Shown here: piece by piece, positions 1 to 6,743 of the stretch
How the letters are laid out: each line of letters starts with the position of its first letter
Numbering within the stretch: the first letter of the stretch is position 1
Source: Methanomassiliicoccales archaeon
Lineage (GTDB): Archaea; Thermoplasmatota; Thermoplasmata; Methanomassiliicoccales; JACIVX01
Reading direction: 5' to 3'
Assembly: GCA_028679985.1 (NCBI GenBank)
Contig: JAJRAH010000084.1
Coordinates: 1-9,744 of the forward strand
DNA length: 9,744 nt
The notes under the pieces: generated by a model
The model's database searches: none
Seen by the model: the letters and a program-made list of their open reading frames with translations, nothing else
What the model was told of the DNA's origin: nothing
Program-made: the position numbers and the translations under genes

Positions 1-1
1 C

Positions 2-946
2 GACATCGACGAGAAGATACTGGGTGTCGCGAGCATAGCCGACATCGCCTTCTGGCCGATTGCCGTGGACGTCAAGCTGAAGGACGTCGAGGCGATGCCG
101 GACGGCAATATTACAGTCACGTTATTCAACGGGGCAATCAGAAACAGCGAGAACCAGCACGTTGCGGAGTTGCTGAGAAAGAAGTCGAAGCTGCTTGTTT
201 CGTTCGGCTCTTGCGCTTGCTTCGGAGGTGTCCCAGGTCTCGCGAACGTCACGAACAGGCAGGAGATACTGGATTACGTCTACAAGTGCACGCCCTCGAC
301 GGTGAACGAGGAAGGTATCGTGCCGCAAACCAAAGTGGAAATGCCGGAAGGGGAGCTGGAGTTGCCTATGCTGTACGACACCGTGCTGATGCTCGAGGAC
401 GTCGTCGACGTCGACTACTACATGCCGGGCTGCCCTCCGACGGTCGACCAGATAAATCAGTTCCTGGACATCGTCACGAAGCATCTGACAGAAGGAGCTC
501 CGCTTCCCCCGAAAGGAGCGGTGATAGCGTCCGACAAGACTCTGTGCGACGAGTGCGGGAGGAAGAAACAGGTGAAGGTCATTGATCAGATCTACCTTCC
601 GTTCGAGATAGAGATCGATCCGGAGAAGTGCATGCTTGAGCAGGGTGTCATCTGTGTGGGACCGGCGACAAGGGCTGGCTGTGGGGCGAAGTGCCTGAAC
701 GCGAACCAGCCTTGCAGAGGGTGCATGGGTCCGACCAAGGCGGTCATGGATCAGGGCAGCAGCATGCTCAGCGCCTTGGCGTCAATATTCAGGGTCTCGG
801 ACAAGGAGTCCCTGCTGAGCGAGGATGAGATCGTCAAGCTCATGTCACAGGTCAGAGACCCGCTCGGCACTTTCTATGCATTCACGATGCCGAAGTCGAT
901 AATCAAGAGGAAGGTTAAGGAAAGGAAAAAGGCGGTGAAGCAATGA
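2..946 (+). CDS. mvhG: [NiFe] hydrogenase small subunit, group 3c-like (MvhG type), 5' end outside the window
   Basis: This subunit carries electrons between the NiFe site of the large subunit and partner proteins through Fe-S clusters. The frame is open from base 2, so the GTG at 65 is internal; 314 residues are visible and the N-terminal CxxC motif for the proximal cluster should lie just upstream. Counted from that GTG, visible cysteines are C50 (FGSCACFGG) and C123 (MPGCPP) for the proximal cluster, then C161/C164 (CDEC), C189, C197, C206, C210, C217 and C220, enough for two further [4Fe-4S] clusters. The GPATRAGCGAKC and PCRGCMGP segments are typical of MvhG-like subunits. The C-terminus is lysine/arginine-rich. 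The stop overlaps the large-subunit start (ATGA). In characterised Mvh systems this subunit works with MvhD and HdrABC in the cytoplasm; those genes are not visible. A bacterial-type group 3c or sulfhydrogenase-like enzyme is the alternative. Confidence 0.9.
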   Translation, partial: DIDEKILGVASIADIAFWPIAVDVKLKDVEAMPDGNITVTLFNGAIRNSENQHVAELLRKKSKLLVSFGSCACFGGVPGLANVTNRQEILDYVYKCTPSTVNEEGIVPQTKVEMPEGELELPMLYDTVLMLEDVVDVDYYMPGCPPTVDQINQFLDIVTKHLTEGAPLPPKGAVIASDKTLCDECGRKKQVKVIDQIYLPFEIEIDPEKCMLEQGVICVGPATRAGCGAKCLNANQPCRGCMGPTKAVMDQGSSMLSALASIFRVSDKESLLSEDEIVKLMSQVRDPLGTFYAFTMPKSIIKRKVKERKKAVKQ

Positions 947-2454
947 GCCCGATATTGAAGGATCAGCCTCAGAAGACCACGGAGAAGCGCATCACGATCG
1001 ATCCTATCACCAGGCTGGAAGGTCACGGCAAGATCGAGATCTTCCTGAATGACTCAGGCAACGTCACGAACGCATACTGGCAGGTTCCGGAGCTAAGAGG
1101 TTTCGAGAAGTTCTGCATCGGCAGGTCCGTCGACGAGCTGAACAAGCTGACCGCCAGGCTATGCGGAGTTTGCCCCGGGGCGCACCACATGGCCTCCACG
1201 AAGGCTTTGGACGCGGTGTACGGTGCCGACCCCCCGGAGGCGGCGGTCAAGCTGAGGGAGCTGTTCTACATGGCTCACTACGTCCACAGCCACATCGCCC
1301 ACTTCTACGCTCTCGCCGCTCCGGATTTCGTCCTGGGACCGGCGGCGCCAGTTGCGAAGAGGAACATCCTCGGTGTGGTTGACGCGGTCGGTGTGCAGAT
1401 AGGCGGTGAGGTCATCAAACATCGATCGTACGCTCAGAAGATCCAGGAGATGCTGGGCGGGAAGGCCACGCATCCGGTGTGCGGAATTCCGGGAGGAATG
1501 TCGAAGCCGCTGAGCGAGGACGAAAGGGTCGAGGTCGAGAAGATGGCTCGATCCTGCGTGGAATTCTCGAAGTTCACCAACAAGGTCTTCGAAGACGTCG
1601 TGCTGAAGAACCCGGACTACATGGCCCTGATAACCAACCCGGACATCTTCTACCACGAAACGTACTACATGGGTATGGTGGACAAGGACAATAAGATCAA
1701 CTTCTATGACGGCATGCTGAGAGTAATCGACCCGAAAGGCAGCGAGATGTACAAGTTCAAGCCGAGTGATTATCTCGACTACATTGCCGAACACGTCGAA
1801 CCGTGGAGTTACGAGAAATTCTGTTACCTGCGGCAAAATGGATGGAAAGGCCTCGTGGATGGTATCGAGAGCGGCATCTACAGGGCGGCCCCGCTTGCCA
1901 GGATAAACGTCTCCAAAGGATTCACGACTCCTCTGGCTCAGGCGGAATACGAGAAGATGATCGGGTTCTTCCGGGATGCCGGTGTGAAGGGACCGGTTCA
2001 CCACACCCAGGCGTATCACTGGGCCAGGGTGATCGAGCTTCTTTACGCGGCGGAGAAGCTGCTGGAACTGGCCGTGGATCCGCAGATCACGAGCAAGGAC
2101 ATCAGGACCCCGGTGAAGACGCCGGGAGAGGGCGTGGGCTGCGTGGAGGCGCCGAGAGGTACGCTCATACATCACTACGTCTCGGACGAGAGAGGCATCA
2201 CACAGAACGTGAACCTGATCGTGGGGACGACGAACAACAACGCCGCAATAAACATGAGCGTCAAGAAGGCCGCGGTCGCGTTGATAAAGGATTGGATGGT
2301 GTCCCCGGGCCTGCTCAACACGATTGAGATGGCGTACCGAGCGTACGATCCGTGCAACTCCTGCGCGACGCACACGCTGCCTGGTCAGATGCCGCTTCTG
2401 GTCCGGATCAGGCGCTCGGACGGTTCTATATACAAGACCCTCACAAACCCCTGA
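943..2454 (+). CDS. mvhA: [NiFe] hydrogenase large (catalytic) subunit, group 3c-like (MvhA type)
   Basis: The catalytic subunit holds the NiFe(CN)2CO centre and splits or forms H2. The 503 residues include the usual N-terminal DPITRLEGHGK (20-30), the L1 motif RLCGVCPGAHH (C74, C77) and the C-terminal L2 motif DPCNSCATH (469-477; C471, C474), so all four Ni/Fe cysteine ligands are present as ordinary Cys codons. About 26 residues follow His477 and would be expected to be removed by a maturation protease; no protease gene is in the window. EAPRGTLIHHY and NLIVGTTNN also fit the group 3 large subunit. The ATG overlaps the small-subunit stop by 4 bp and has GGTGA at 934-938, so the two are translationally coupled. 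The subgroup (3c versus 3b) is inferred from the overall look and the form of the small subunit, not from a tree. Confidence 0.93.
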   Translation: MSPILKDQPQKTTEKRITIDPITRLEGHGKIEIFLNDSGNVTNAYWQVPELRGFEKFCIGRSVDELNKLTARLCGVCPGAHHMASTKALDAVYGADPPEAAVKLRELFYMAHYVHSHIAHFYALAAPDFVLGPAAPVAKRNILGVVDAVGVQIGGEVIKHRSYAQKIQEMLGGKATHPVCGIPGGMSKPLSEDERVEVEKMARSCVEFSKFTNKVFEDVVLKNPDYMALITNPDIFYHETYYMGMVDKDNKINFYDGMLRVIDPKGSEMYKFKPSDYLDYIAEHVEPWSYEKFCYLRQNGWKGLVDGIESGIYRAAPLARINVSKGFTTPLAQAEYEKMIGFFRDAGVKGPVHHTQAYHWARVIELLYAAEKLLELAVDPQITSKDIRTPVKTPGEGVGCVEAPRGTLIHHYVSDERGITQNVNLIVGTTNNNAAINMSVKKAAVALIKDWMVSPGLLNTIEMAYRAYDPCNSCATHTLPGQMPLLVRIRRSDGSIYKTLTNP

Positions 2455-2511
2455 ACCTCTCTCATTTCACTTATCTTCGTCGGGCGATCACGTACAGGCT
2501 GAATTGCCGGT

Positions 2512-2528
2512 GCGAAAGGGATATGAAT
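2512..2528 (+). promoter_or_regulatory. Weak BRE/TATA-like element before the DUF2148 gene
   Basis: A purine-rich GCGAAAG is followed by GATATGAAT, about 38 nt before the ATG at 2563. A transcript started about 26 nt downstream would begin close to the AGGTG at 2551-2555, giving a very short leader. The TATA match is poor, and read-through from the hydrogenase genes is equally possible. Confidence 0.3.
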
Positions 2529-2532
2529 AGCA

Positions 2533-2555
2533 TCCCGAATAACCGGGAAAAGGTG
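2533..2555 (+). promoter_or_regulatory. Short hairpin and Shine-Dalgarno site of the DUF2148 gene
   Basis: TCCCG (2533-2537) can pair with CGGGA (2544-2548) around a six-base loop. Just after it, AGGTG (2551-2555) lies 7 nt before the ATG at 2563 and supports that start. The Shine-Dalgarno site is convincing. The 5-bp stem is short and may be chance; it could matter only if the mRNA reads through from the hydrogenase genes. Confidence 0.55.
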
Positions 2556-2562
2556 TCACGCA

Positions 2563-3078
2563 ATGAAAGAAGCTGTTGAGATTGTCGCTGAACTGATGGC
2601 ACTGTCCGCGAAGACAGCCCCGAAGGGACTCGGGAAGGATTTCGTCGATATTATGGTCATCACCGGTCCTCAGCTGAAGAAGCTCGGGGAGACGATGATC
2701 GAGATGTCCAAGGAGAGGAACGAGACCGGGTTCGCGAGGGACGGCAGGAACGTGCTGGATTCGATGGGAGCCGTCCTTCTCGGTCTGAGAGATCATCCTG
2801 CGAACGGCGTGGATTGCGCGGCCTGCGGGATGACCTGCGCGGAGATGACGGAGAGCGACCTGGACGGGGATTTCGCCGGCCCGAACTGCATGTTCAGGCT
2901 GTTGGATCTCGGGATCGCGATCGGATCGGCGGTCAAGACTGCGAGCCTTCACAACGTCGACAACAGGGTCATGTATAGGGTCGGAGTTGCGGCGAGGAAG
3001 GCCGGTCTGATGAAGTCCCGCGTCATAATAGGGATCCCGCTCAGTGCCACAACGAAGAGCGTCTACTTCGACCGCTGA
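2563..3078 (+). CDS. DUF2148 (COG4739-like) ferredoxin-domain protein
   Basis: A 171-residue soluble protein recognised as DUF2148 from its GLRDHPANGVDCAACGM core, the GPNC...RLLDLGIAIGSAVKTAS segment, the HNVDNRVMYRVGVAARKAG helix and the C-terminal IPLSATTKSVYFDR signature. Four cysteines, C85, C88, C92 and C109 (C-x2-C-x3-C-x16-C), look like an Fe-S ligand set, as in the small FeS domain found in Rnf and acetyl-CoA synthase-linked proteins. No reaction is established for the family, to my knowledge. It follows the hydrogenase large subunit after 108 bp on the same strand, so a redox role near the hydrogenase is an inference from position only. The start is supported by AGGTG 7 nt upstream. 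The 3' end overlaps the convergent phosphoesterase gene by 16 bp. Confidence 0.88.
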   Translation: MKEAVEIVAELMALSAKTAPKGLGKDFVDIMVITGPQLKKLGETMIEMSKERNETGFARDGRNVLDSMGAVLLGLRDHPANGVDCAACGMTCAEMTESDLDGDFAGPNCMFRLLDLGIAIGSAVKTASLHNVDNRVMYRVGVAARKAGLMKSRVIIGIPLSATTKSVYFDR

Positions 3079-3818
3079 ACCAAGATACTCCTGACGGTCC
3101 CGAGGTGGATGCCGTCGATCAGATAGAGTTCGGCGTCATCGATGTCCACCATGTCGTTGGAGAACAGGGGGCCCAGAAGCTTCCTTCCCTTGAGGTTGAC
3201 TGGCGAACCGCCCAGGATCCTGTTGAGCGCCGGAACGATTATCAACTCCTCCGGGAACTCGTTGTATCTCTTGTGAGCATTGTCTCTCATCCTGCATCTT
3301 ACCCAACATCGCTCGGAAGTGACGTTTCCCAGGCCTTCCTGGAAGAGCACGCTTGGGTGGTTGTGTGCCAGCACGACGGTCTTCCGAGACATCACCAGAG
3401 GAGACGGCCATGTATGTCCGTGCGCGAATCCTACATCATCGACGACGAGACCCGTCGAGGGGTGGAGGTTGATGCCCTCGGGAACGAGATACTCGATATT
3501 GCTGTCGTGGTTGCCTCTGACTATGTCGACTTCCGCGAATGCCTTTCTCATCGATCTCAGGAACTTGGGAATCTCAGCATACTCCTGCTTCGTCGATCCC
3601 GGCACCTGATGCTTTATGTCCCCTAGCAGCACGAGCCGGTCGCAACGGCCTTTGAAGGTGAGCAGTTCCTTCTCCATCTTGAAAGTCTGGCTCGGAACGT
3701 GTATCCCCTTTCCCTTCAGCTCTTCCTCTATACCTATGTGGAGGTCGCCTGCACACAGGATCGACGAATCGTCCTCGATGCCGAGCATTGGGTGATCTGC
3801 GATCGGAAGGATCCTCAT
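3063..3818 (-). CDS. SbcD/Mre11-related metallophosphoesterase (COG1407-like)
   Basis: A 251-residue calcineurin-like phosphoesterase. The two-metal ligand motifs appear in order: GDLHIG (D25, H27), LLGDIKH (D67), GNHD (102-105), AHGHTWP (H133, H135) and AHNHP (H152, H154). The internal order and the C-terminal NRILGGSPVN...LLGPLF segment fit the archaeal SbcD-related family (COG1407). The substrate is unknown; homologues are often near DNA-repair genes, but none is seen here. The frame is open to an ATG at 3854, but I choose the ATG at 3816-3818 because GGAGG lies 7 nt before it and the protein then begins MRILPIADHPML. No clear TATA box lies in the 72 bp upstream, so it is probably read from the neighbouring phosphoesterase gene. 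Its end overlaps the DUF2148 gene. Confidence 0.88.
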   Translation of the reverse strand: MRILPIADHPMLGIEDDSSILCAGDLHIGIEEELKGKGIHVPSQTFKMEKELLTFKGRCDRLVLLGDIKHQVPGSTKQEYAEIPKFLRSMRKAFAEVDIVRGNHDSNIEYLVPEGINLHPSTGLVVDDVGFAHGHTWPSPLVMSRKTVVLAHNHPSVLFQEGLGNVTSERCWVRCRMRDNAHKRYNEFPEELIIVPALNRILGGSPVNLKGRKLLGPLFSNDMVDIDDAELYLIDGIHLGTVRSILVQRSK

Positions 3819-3825
3819 TCTCACG

Positions 3826-3830
3826 CCTCC
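3826..3830 (-). promoter_or_regulatory. Shine-Dalgarno site deciding the start of the COG1407-like gene
   Basis: On the minus strand GGAGG sits 7 nt before the ATG at 3816-3818. It lies inside the longer open frame that could begin at 3854, so it argues against that longer start. Confidence 0.7.
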
Positions 3831-3890
3831 ACTTCTTTTCTCTTCTGAGAGCAAATCGATCGCCAGACAAAAGGATTGCGTCGCATAGGT

Positions 3891-4568
3891 CTAGAACCCG
3901 TGCCTCAGTCTCTCTCCGAGAAATGGCGGGAGACCAGCTTTCTGAACCTCCTCTCCGACGACCTCGACGTCGTATTCCACTCTGCGGATCTGAAAGTCGT
4001 CGGTCTCGTCATCGTGTAGCACATAGCTGGCTCTCTTGTCGCCGTCTCGTGGCTGGCCGACAGATCCGGAGTTGACTATCGTTCCCTTGCTGGACTTCTT
4101 GATGAACGGGATGTGAGTGTGTCCGACCACGAGAAGATCGCACTCGCACATCTCCAGCAATTCCGGACCGGCATCGACCTCGTACAGGTACTCATCATCA
4201 TCCCGCGGGGATCCGTGGAATATTCCCGCGGCATGGTGGCCCAATTTCAACTGCATCCTGGCCTTGAGATTCCTAAGATAGTCCACTCCATCCGCCGAGA
4301 CCCGTTTTGAGGTCCAGAGGACGGCATCCGCTGCCATCTTGTTCATGCCTACTGGGTTTATTCGTATGACGGCTCTGTCGTGGTTTCCCAGGATCGACTG
4401 GATATTTCTGGATCTGAATCGTTCTATCGTCTCATTCGGATGGGGATAGTAGCCAACTATATCGCCGGCGCATACGATCCGCTCCGCAGCAACATCGTCG
4501 ATGTCCCCCAGCACCGCGTCGAGAGCGACTATGTTAGAATGAACGTCCGAAATGAGCGCGACCTTCAC
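3891..4568 (-). CDS. YfcE/MJ0936-like metallophosphoesterase
   Basis: A calcineurin-like phosphoesterase of about 225 residues with a full motif set: SDVHSN (D8, H10), GDIVGYYPHPNE (D36), GNHD (61-64), HGSP (H118), GHTHIP (149-154) and the NSGSVGQPRDGD signature of the Metallophos_2/MJ0936 group. Relatives hydrolyse phosphodiesters with Mn or Ni; the natural substrate here cannot be told. A TTG at 4577 would add three residues, but I prefer the GTG at 4566-4568 because it gives the typical MKVALISDVHSN beginning and lies about 2 nt after the start site predicted from the TATA box at 4593-4600. No Shine-Dalgarno site is needed if the mRNA is leaderless. The gene lies 23 bp behind nnrDE and 72 bp before another phosphoesterase gene on the same strand. 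Confidence 0.88.
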   Translation of the reverse strand: MKVALISDVHSNIVALDAVLGDIDDVAAERIVCAGDIVGYYPHPNETIERFRSRNIQSILGNHDRAVIRINPVGMNKMAADAVLWTSKRVSADGVDYLRNLKARMQLKLGHHAAGIFHGSPRDDDEYLYEVDAGPELLEMCECDLLVVGHTHIPFIKKSSKGTIVNSGSVGQPRDGDKRASYVLHDDETDDFQIRRVEYDVEVVGEEVQKAGLPPFLGERLRHGF

Positions 4569-4591
4569 ATTCGTCAAACTAGGCTCACTCG

Positions 4592-6025
4592 CTATATAAA
4601 CCTCTCAAGGAAACGTTTCAGAACGACCGGGATTTTGTCAATCACGTCGGTTGCCAGGAGGCTGAATCCTAGCTCCTCAAATGCGAGGTCTCCCGCGAAC
4701 CCGTTTGTGAACGCGGAGATTCTGGCAGCGTCGAAAGGATCCACACCCTTGGAGATCAGACCGACCACCTGGCCTGCTAGGACGTCCCCGGTACCCCCGA
4801 CGCTCATCGCGGCGTTCCCGGTCCTGTTCAGCTTCACCCTGTCGCCGTCGGAGACGACGTCGATCCTTCCTTTCAAGAGTATCGTCATGCCGATCTTCTT
4901 AGCGAACTCTCGAACCGGTGCCGATCTCCCTTCGTAATCATCTGGAAGCGTTATGCCTGATAGCGTCTTGAACTCCATCGCATGAGGGGTAATGACTCCT
5001 TTCTTTCCTTCGAGTACTGAGAGATCCCTGGAGACAGCTCCGATTCCGTCTGCATCGATCACAATTGGCTTGTCACACTCTCTGACGAACCTTTGGACAG
5101 TGAGGTACGTCTCGGGATGATCGCCTGCTCCGGGGCCTATCAAGACGGCATCGACCCTTCTGGACAGCAGCCTGAGCACGTCCAGATCCTTCTCCGAGAG
5201 ATTGTCTCCGCTCAGGCGGTGAACAATGAAGTTCGGCGAGTATGAGGCGATCGGATAGTAGCTCATCATCGGTGTCGCTATGTGCACCAGATCCACCCCG
5301 ATCCTGTAGGCGGAAAGACCTGCCAGGGCAGGCGCACCAGTGTAGGGACCCCCTCCGATTATCAGCACTCTGCCATTCTCCCCCTTGTGCGAGTCTTTCC
5401 CAGGAATCGGATAGTACACGAACTCCCCAGGACCGACATATTTCACAGCATCGGCGGGGATCCCGATGTCCCTGATGATGATATTGCCTGAGTTCTTCTT
5501 GGTCATGCCATCCTTCTCATCGTGGAAAGTGACCGTGTAGTTTGGTTTCACACTCAAGTCCGACCCCAGACCCGAGGGGATATCAATCGAGACGATCTTC
5601 GAACCGGAGGAGTTGATGCGTCCTATGAGGGTCTTGAAAGGCTCCTCCATGTCGCCATGAATCCCCGTTCCCAGAAGACCATCTACAACCACATCGAACT
5701 GTTTCAAATCCGCATCGTCGGCTGGGGATGATATGTCGGCTATCTTCTCGAAGTTCTTCTTAGCCAATTCTGTCTTGATGCTCTGGCGCGACCTTGCCAT
5801 GAGAACCCAGACCTTGTTCTTCTCCTTCAGATATCTTGCCGCTACGAATCCGTCTCCACCGTTGTTTCCGGTTCCGCAGACAATACCGATCTTGTTGCCC
5901 CTGTCGTACTCCTCTTCTATGAACTCTGCCACGGATCTTCCTGCATTCTCCATCAGCACCTCGACCGGCATTCCGAGGTACTCGGAGTTGATGTCCAAGA
6001 CCCTGACCTCTTGGTGGGACAGCAT
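4592..6025 (-). CDS. nnrDE: Bifunctional NAD(P)H-hydrate epimerase / ADP-dependent dehydratase
   Basis: This fusion enzyme repairs hydrated NADH and NADPH: the N-terminal half epimerises R- and S-hydrates, and the C-terminal half dehydrates the S form using ADP (or ATP). In the 477 residues, the epimerase (YjeF_N) half shows MENAG (25-29), GTGNNGGDG (51-59), VDGLLGTG (114-121) and SIDIPSG (146-152). The ribokinase-like dehydratase half shows HKGENG (213-218), GPGAG (297-301), VIDADG (322-327), TPHAMEF (346-352) and GNAAMSVGGTGDVLAG (403-418), with Asp414 as the likely catalytic residue. Length and layout are normal for the fused form. The start MLSHQEVRVLD matches the usual family beginning and sits about 27 nt after a TATA box, so the mRNA is probably leaderless. 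It diverges from the DUF211 gene. Confidence 0.95.
   Translation of the reverse strand: MLSHQEVRVLDINSEYLGMPVEVLMENAGRSVAEFIEEEYDRGNKIGIVCGTGNNGGDGFVAARYLKEKNKVWVLMARSRQSIKTELAKKNFEKIADISSPADDADLKQFDVVVDGLLGTGIHGDMEEPFKTLIGRINSSGSKIVSIDIPSGLGSDLSVKPNYTVTFHDEKDGMTKKNSGNIIIRDIGIPADAVKYVGPGEFVYYPIPGKDSHKGENGRVLIIGGGPYTGAPALAGLSAYRIGVDLVHIATPMMSYYPIASYSPNFIVHRLSGDNLSEKDLDVLRLLSRRVDAVLIGPGAGDHPETYLTVQRFVRECDKPIVIDADGIGAVSRDLSVLEGKKGVITPHAMEFKTLSGITLPDDYEGRSAPVREFAKKIGMTILLKGRIDVVSDGDRVKLNRTGNAAMSVGGTGDVLAGQVVGLISKGVDPFDAARISAFTNGFAGDLAFEELGFSLLATDVIDKIPVVLKRFLERFI
4593..4600 (-). promoter_or_regulatory. TATA box of the YfcE-like gene, inside the end of nnrDE
   Basis: Minus-strand TTTATATA is centred about 28 nt before the GTG at 4568, so transcription should begin almost at the start codon. 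The same bases encode the last two residues (Phe-Ile) and stop codon of nnrDE. A chance match in a two-codon tail is possible. Confidence 0.5.
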
Positions 6026-6046
6026 GTTGTTTATATCGACACCTTT

Positions 6047-6062
6047 CCATATAATCTTTCGG
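6047..6062 (-). promoter_or_regulatory. BRE/TATA promoter of nnrDE
   Basis: On the minus strand CCGAAAG (BRE-like) is followed by ATTATAT (6049-6055), centred about 27 nt before the ATG at 6023-6025. This predicts transcription starting at or next to the start codon. AGGTG further upstream is 14 nt from the ATG, too far to serve as a Shine-Dalgarno site. Confidence 0.65.
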
Positions 6063-6085
6063 ATTCCTTCAGGCTCTCACAACAG

Positions 6086-6093
6086 TTTTATAC
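6086..6093 (+). promoter_or_regulatory. TATA box of the DUF211 gene
   Basis: TTTTATAC is centred about 42 nt before the TTG at 6132. The predicted start near 6116 leaves a leader of about 16 nt that contains the GGGAGG site. It faces the nnrDE promoter; the two TATA boxes are about 37 bp apart. Confidence 0.6.
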
Positions 6094-6122
6094 TGGAATC
6101 ATAATGCAAATAGGCAAGGCAA

Positions 6123-6128
6123 GGGAGG
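6123..6128 (+). promoter_or_regulatory. Shine-Dalgarno site of the DUF211 gene
   Basis: GGGAGG ends 3 nt before the TTG at 6132, closer than usual, and 21 nt before the next candidate, the ATG at 6150, which is too far. It favours the TTG start. Confidence 0.55.
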
Positions 6129-6131
6129 AAA

Positions 6132-6422
6132 TTGAGCGACATCAAGAGAATGGTGCTAGATGTTCTGAAACCGCATCATCCCTCGATCATAGAATTGTCC
6201 AAGCGTCTTGGCGCGCTGAACGGGGTTACAGGCGTGAACTGCACTCTGGAGGAAGTCGACCAGGAAACAGAGAGCATCAAGATCACGGTAGAAGGGACGG
6301 CGATAGACTTTACCTCGATAGAGCAGACCATTACGGAATCAGGCGCCGTCATTCATTCCATCGACAGCGTCTCCGCCGGAAAGAAGCTCGTGGAAGAAGT
6401 GGAAACGCCTCAGGATCGCTGA
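6132..6422 (+). CDS. DUF211 family protein
   Basis: A 96-residue soluble protein recognised as DUF211 by the N-terminal MVLDVLKPHHPSIIELSKRL (7-26), the GVTGVNCTLEEVDQETE strand region and the C-terminal GAVIHSIDSVSAGKK. The family is small, mostly archaeal, forms oligomers with a ferredoxin-like fold in known structures, and has no settled function. I chose the TTG start because homologues begin about six residues before the VLDVLKP motif and a GGGAGG lies just upstream; the ATG at 6150 would cut off the first strand. It is transcribed away from nnrDE, and its last 13 bp overlap the convergent srp19 gene. Confidence 0.9.
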   Translation: MSDIKRMVLDVLKPHHPSIIELSKRLGALNGVTGVNCTLEEVDQETESIKITVEGTAIDFTSIEQTITESGAVIHSIDSVSAGKKLVEEVETPQDR

Positions 6423-6703
6423 ATCTTCGACAACTCCTGACCGACCTTTGCTAGAAGCTGTGATTTCTTCATCGTCTTCTGGACGAGAATCCTCCCTTTG
6501 TGGCCATGCCAGTTAGAAGGATATGACCTCTCCATTTCCACTTTGTACTCAAGTTCCAGCTTCTCGACGGCCTTCGTTATCAGCTCCACAGTAGGATCGG
6601 CCACGGCCAGGTTCTTCCTCACTTTCCGGCCTTGATCTCTGCTTCGCTTCGCATCAAAATACTCGGGCCAGAGTACCCAGGCAGTGTCCTCGTCTAGAGC
6701 CAT
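6410..6703 (-). CDS. srp19: Signal recognition particle protein SRP19
   Basis: SRP19 binds the tips of SRP RNA helices 6 and 8 and readies the RNA for SRP54, so it acts in cotranslational targeting to the membrane. The 97 residues carry the family features: VLWPEYFDAKRSRDQGRKV near the N-terminus, the AVADPTVELITKAVEKL helix, YPSNWHGHKGRILVQ and a lysine-rich C-terminus. The open frame extends back to 6811 but the extra part overlaps the S8e gene and does not look like SRP19. The ATG at 6701-6703 gives the normal start and lies about 27 nt after a TATA box, suggesting a leaderless mRNA. There is no Shine-Dalgarno site. It follows rps8e after 40 bp. Confidence 0.92.
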   Translation of the reverse strand: MALDEDTAWVLWPEYFDAKRSRDQGRKVRKNLAVADPTVELITKAVEKLELEYKVEMERSYPSNWHGHKGRILVQKTMKKSQLLAKVGQELSKIQRS

Positions 6704-6725
6704 GTGAAAAGTAACAAAAGGCCAG

Positions 6726-6733
6726 TATAAAAA
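6726..6733 (-). promoter_or_regulatory. TATA box of srp19
   Basis: Minus-strand TTTTTATA, in the 40-bp gap after the S8e stop, is centred 26-27 nt before the srp19 ATG. It shares the 11-mer TTTTATACTGG with the DUF211 promoter. It allows srp19 to be transcribed separately from rps8e. Confidence 0.65.
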
Positions 6734-6743
6734 GATTGGCCGC

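Noticed and set aside
1159..2373. A 404-codon open frame on the minus strand, antisense to the hydrogenase large subunit
   Set aside because: The opposite strand encodes a clearly recognised protein with all active-site motifs; the antisense translation is Arg/His/Val-rich and without domains, as expected from a G/C-rich wobble position.
2456..2479. Pyrimidine-rich stretch after the large subunit as a terminator
   Set aside because: It lacks a run of T residues and has no hairpin; read-through into the DUF2148 gene is just as likely.
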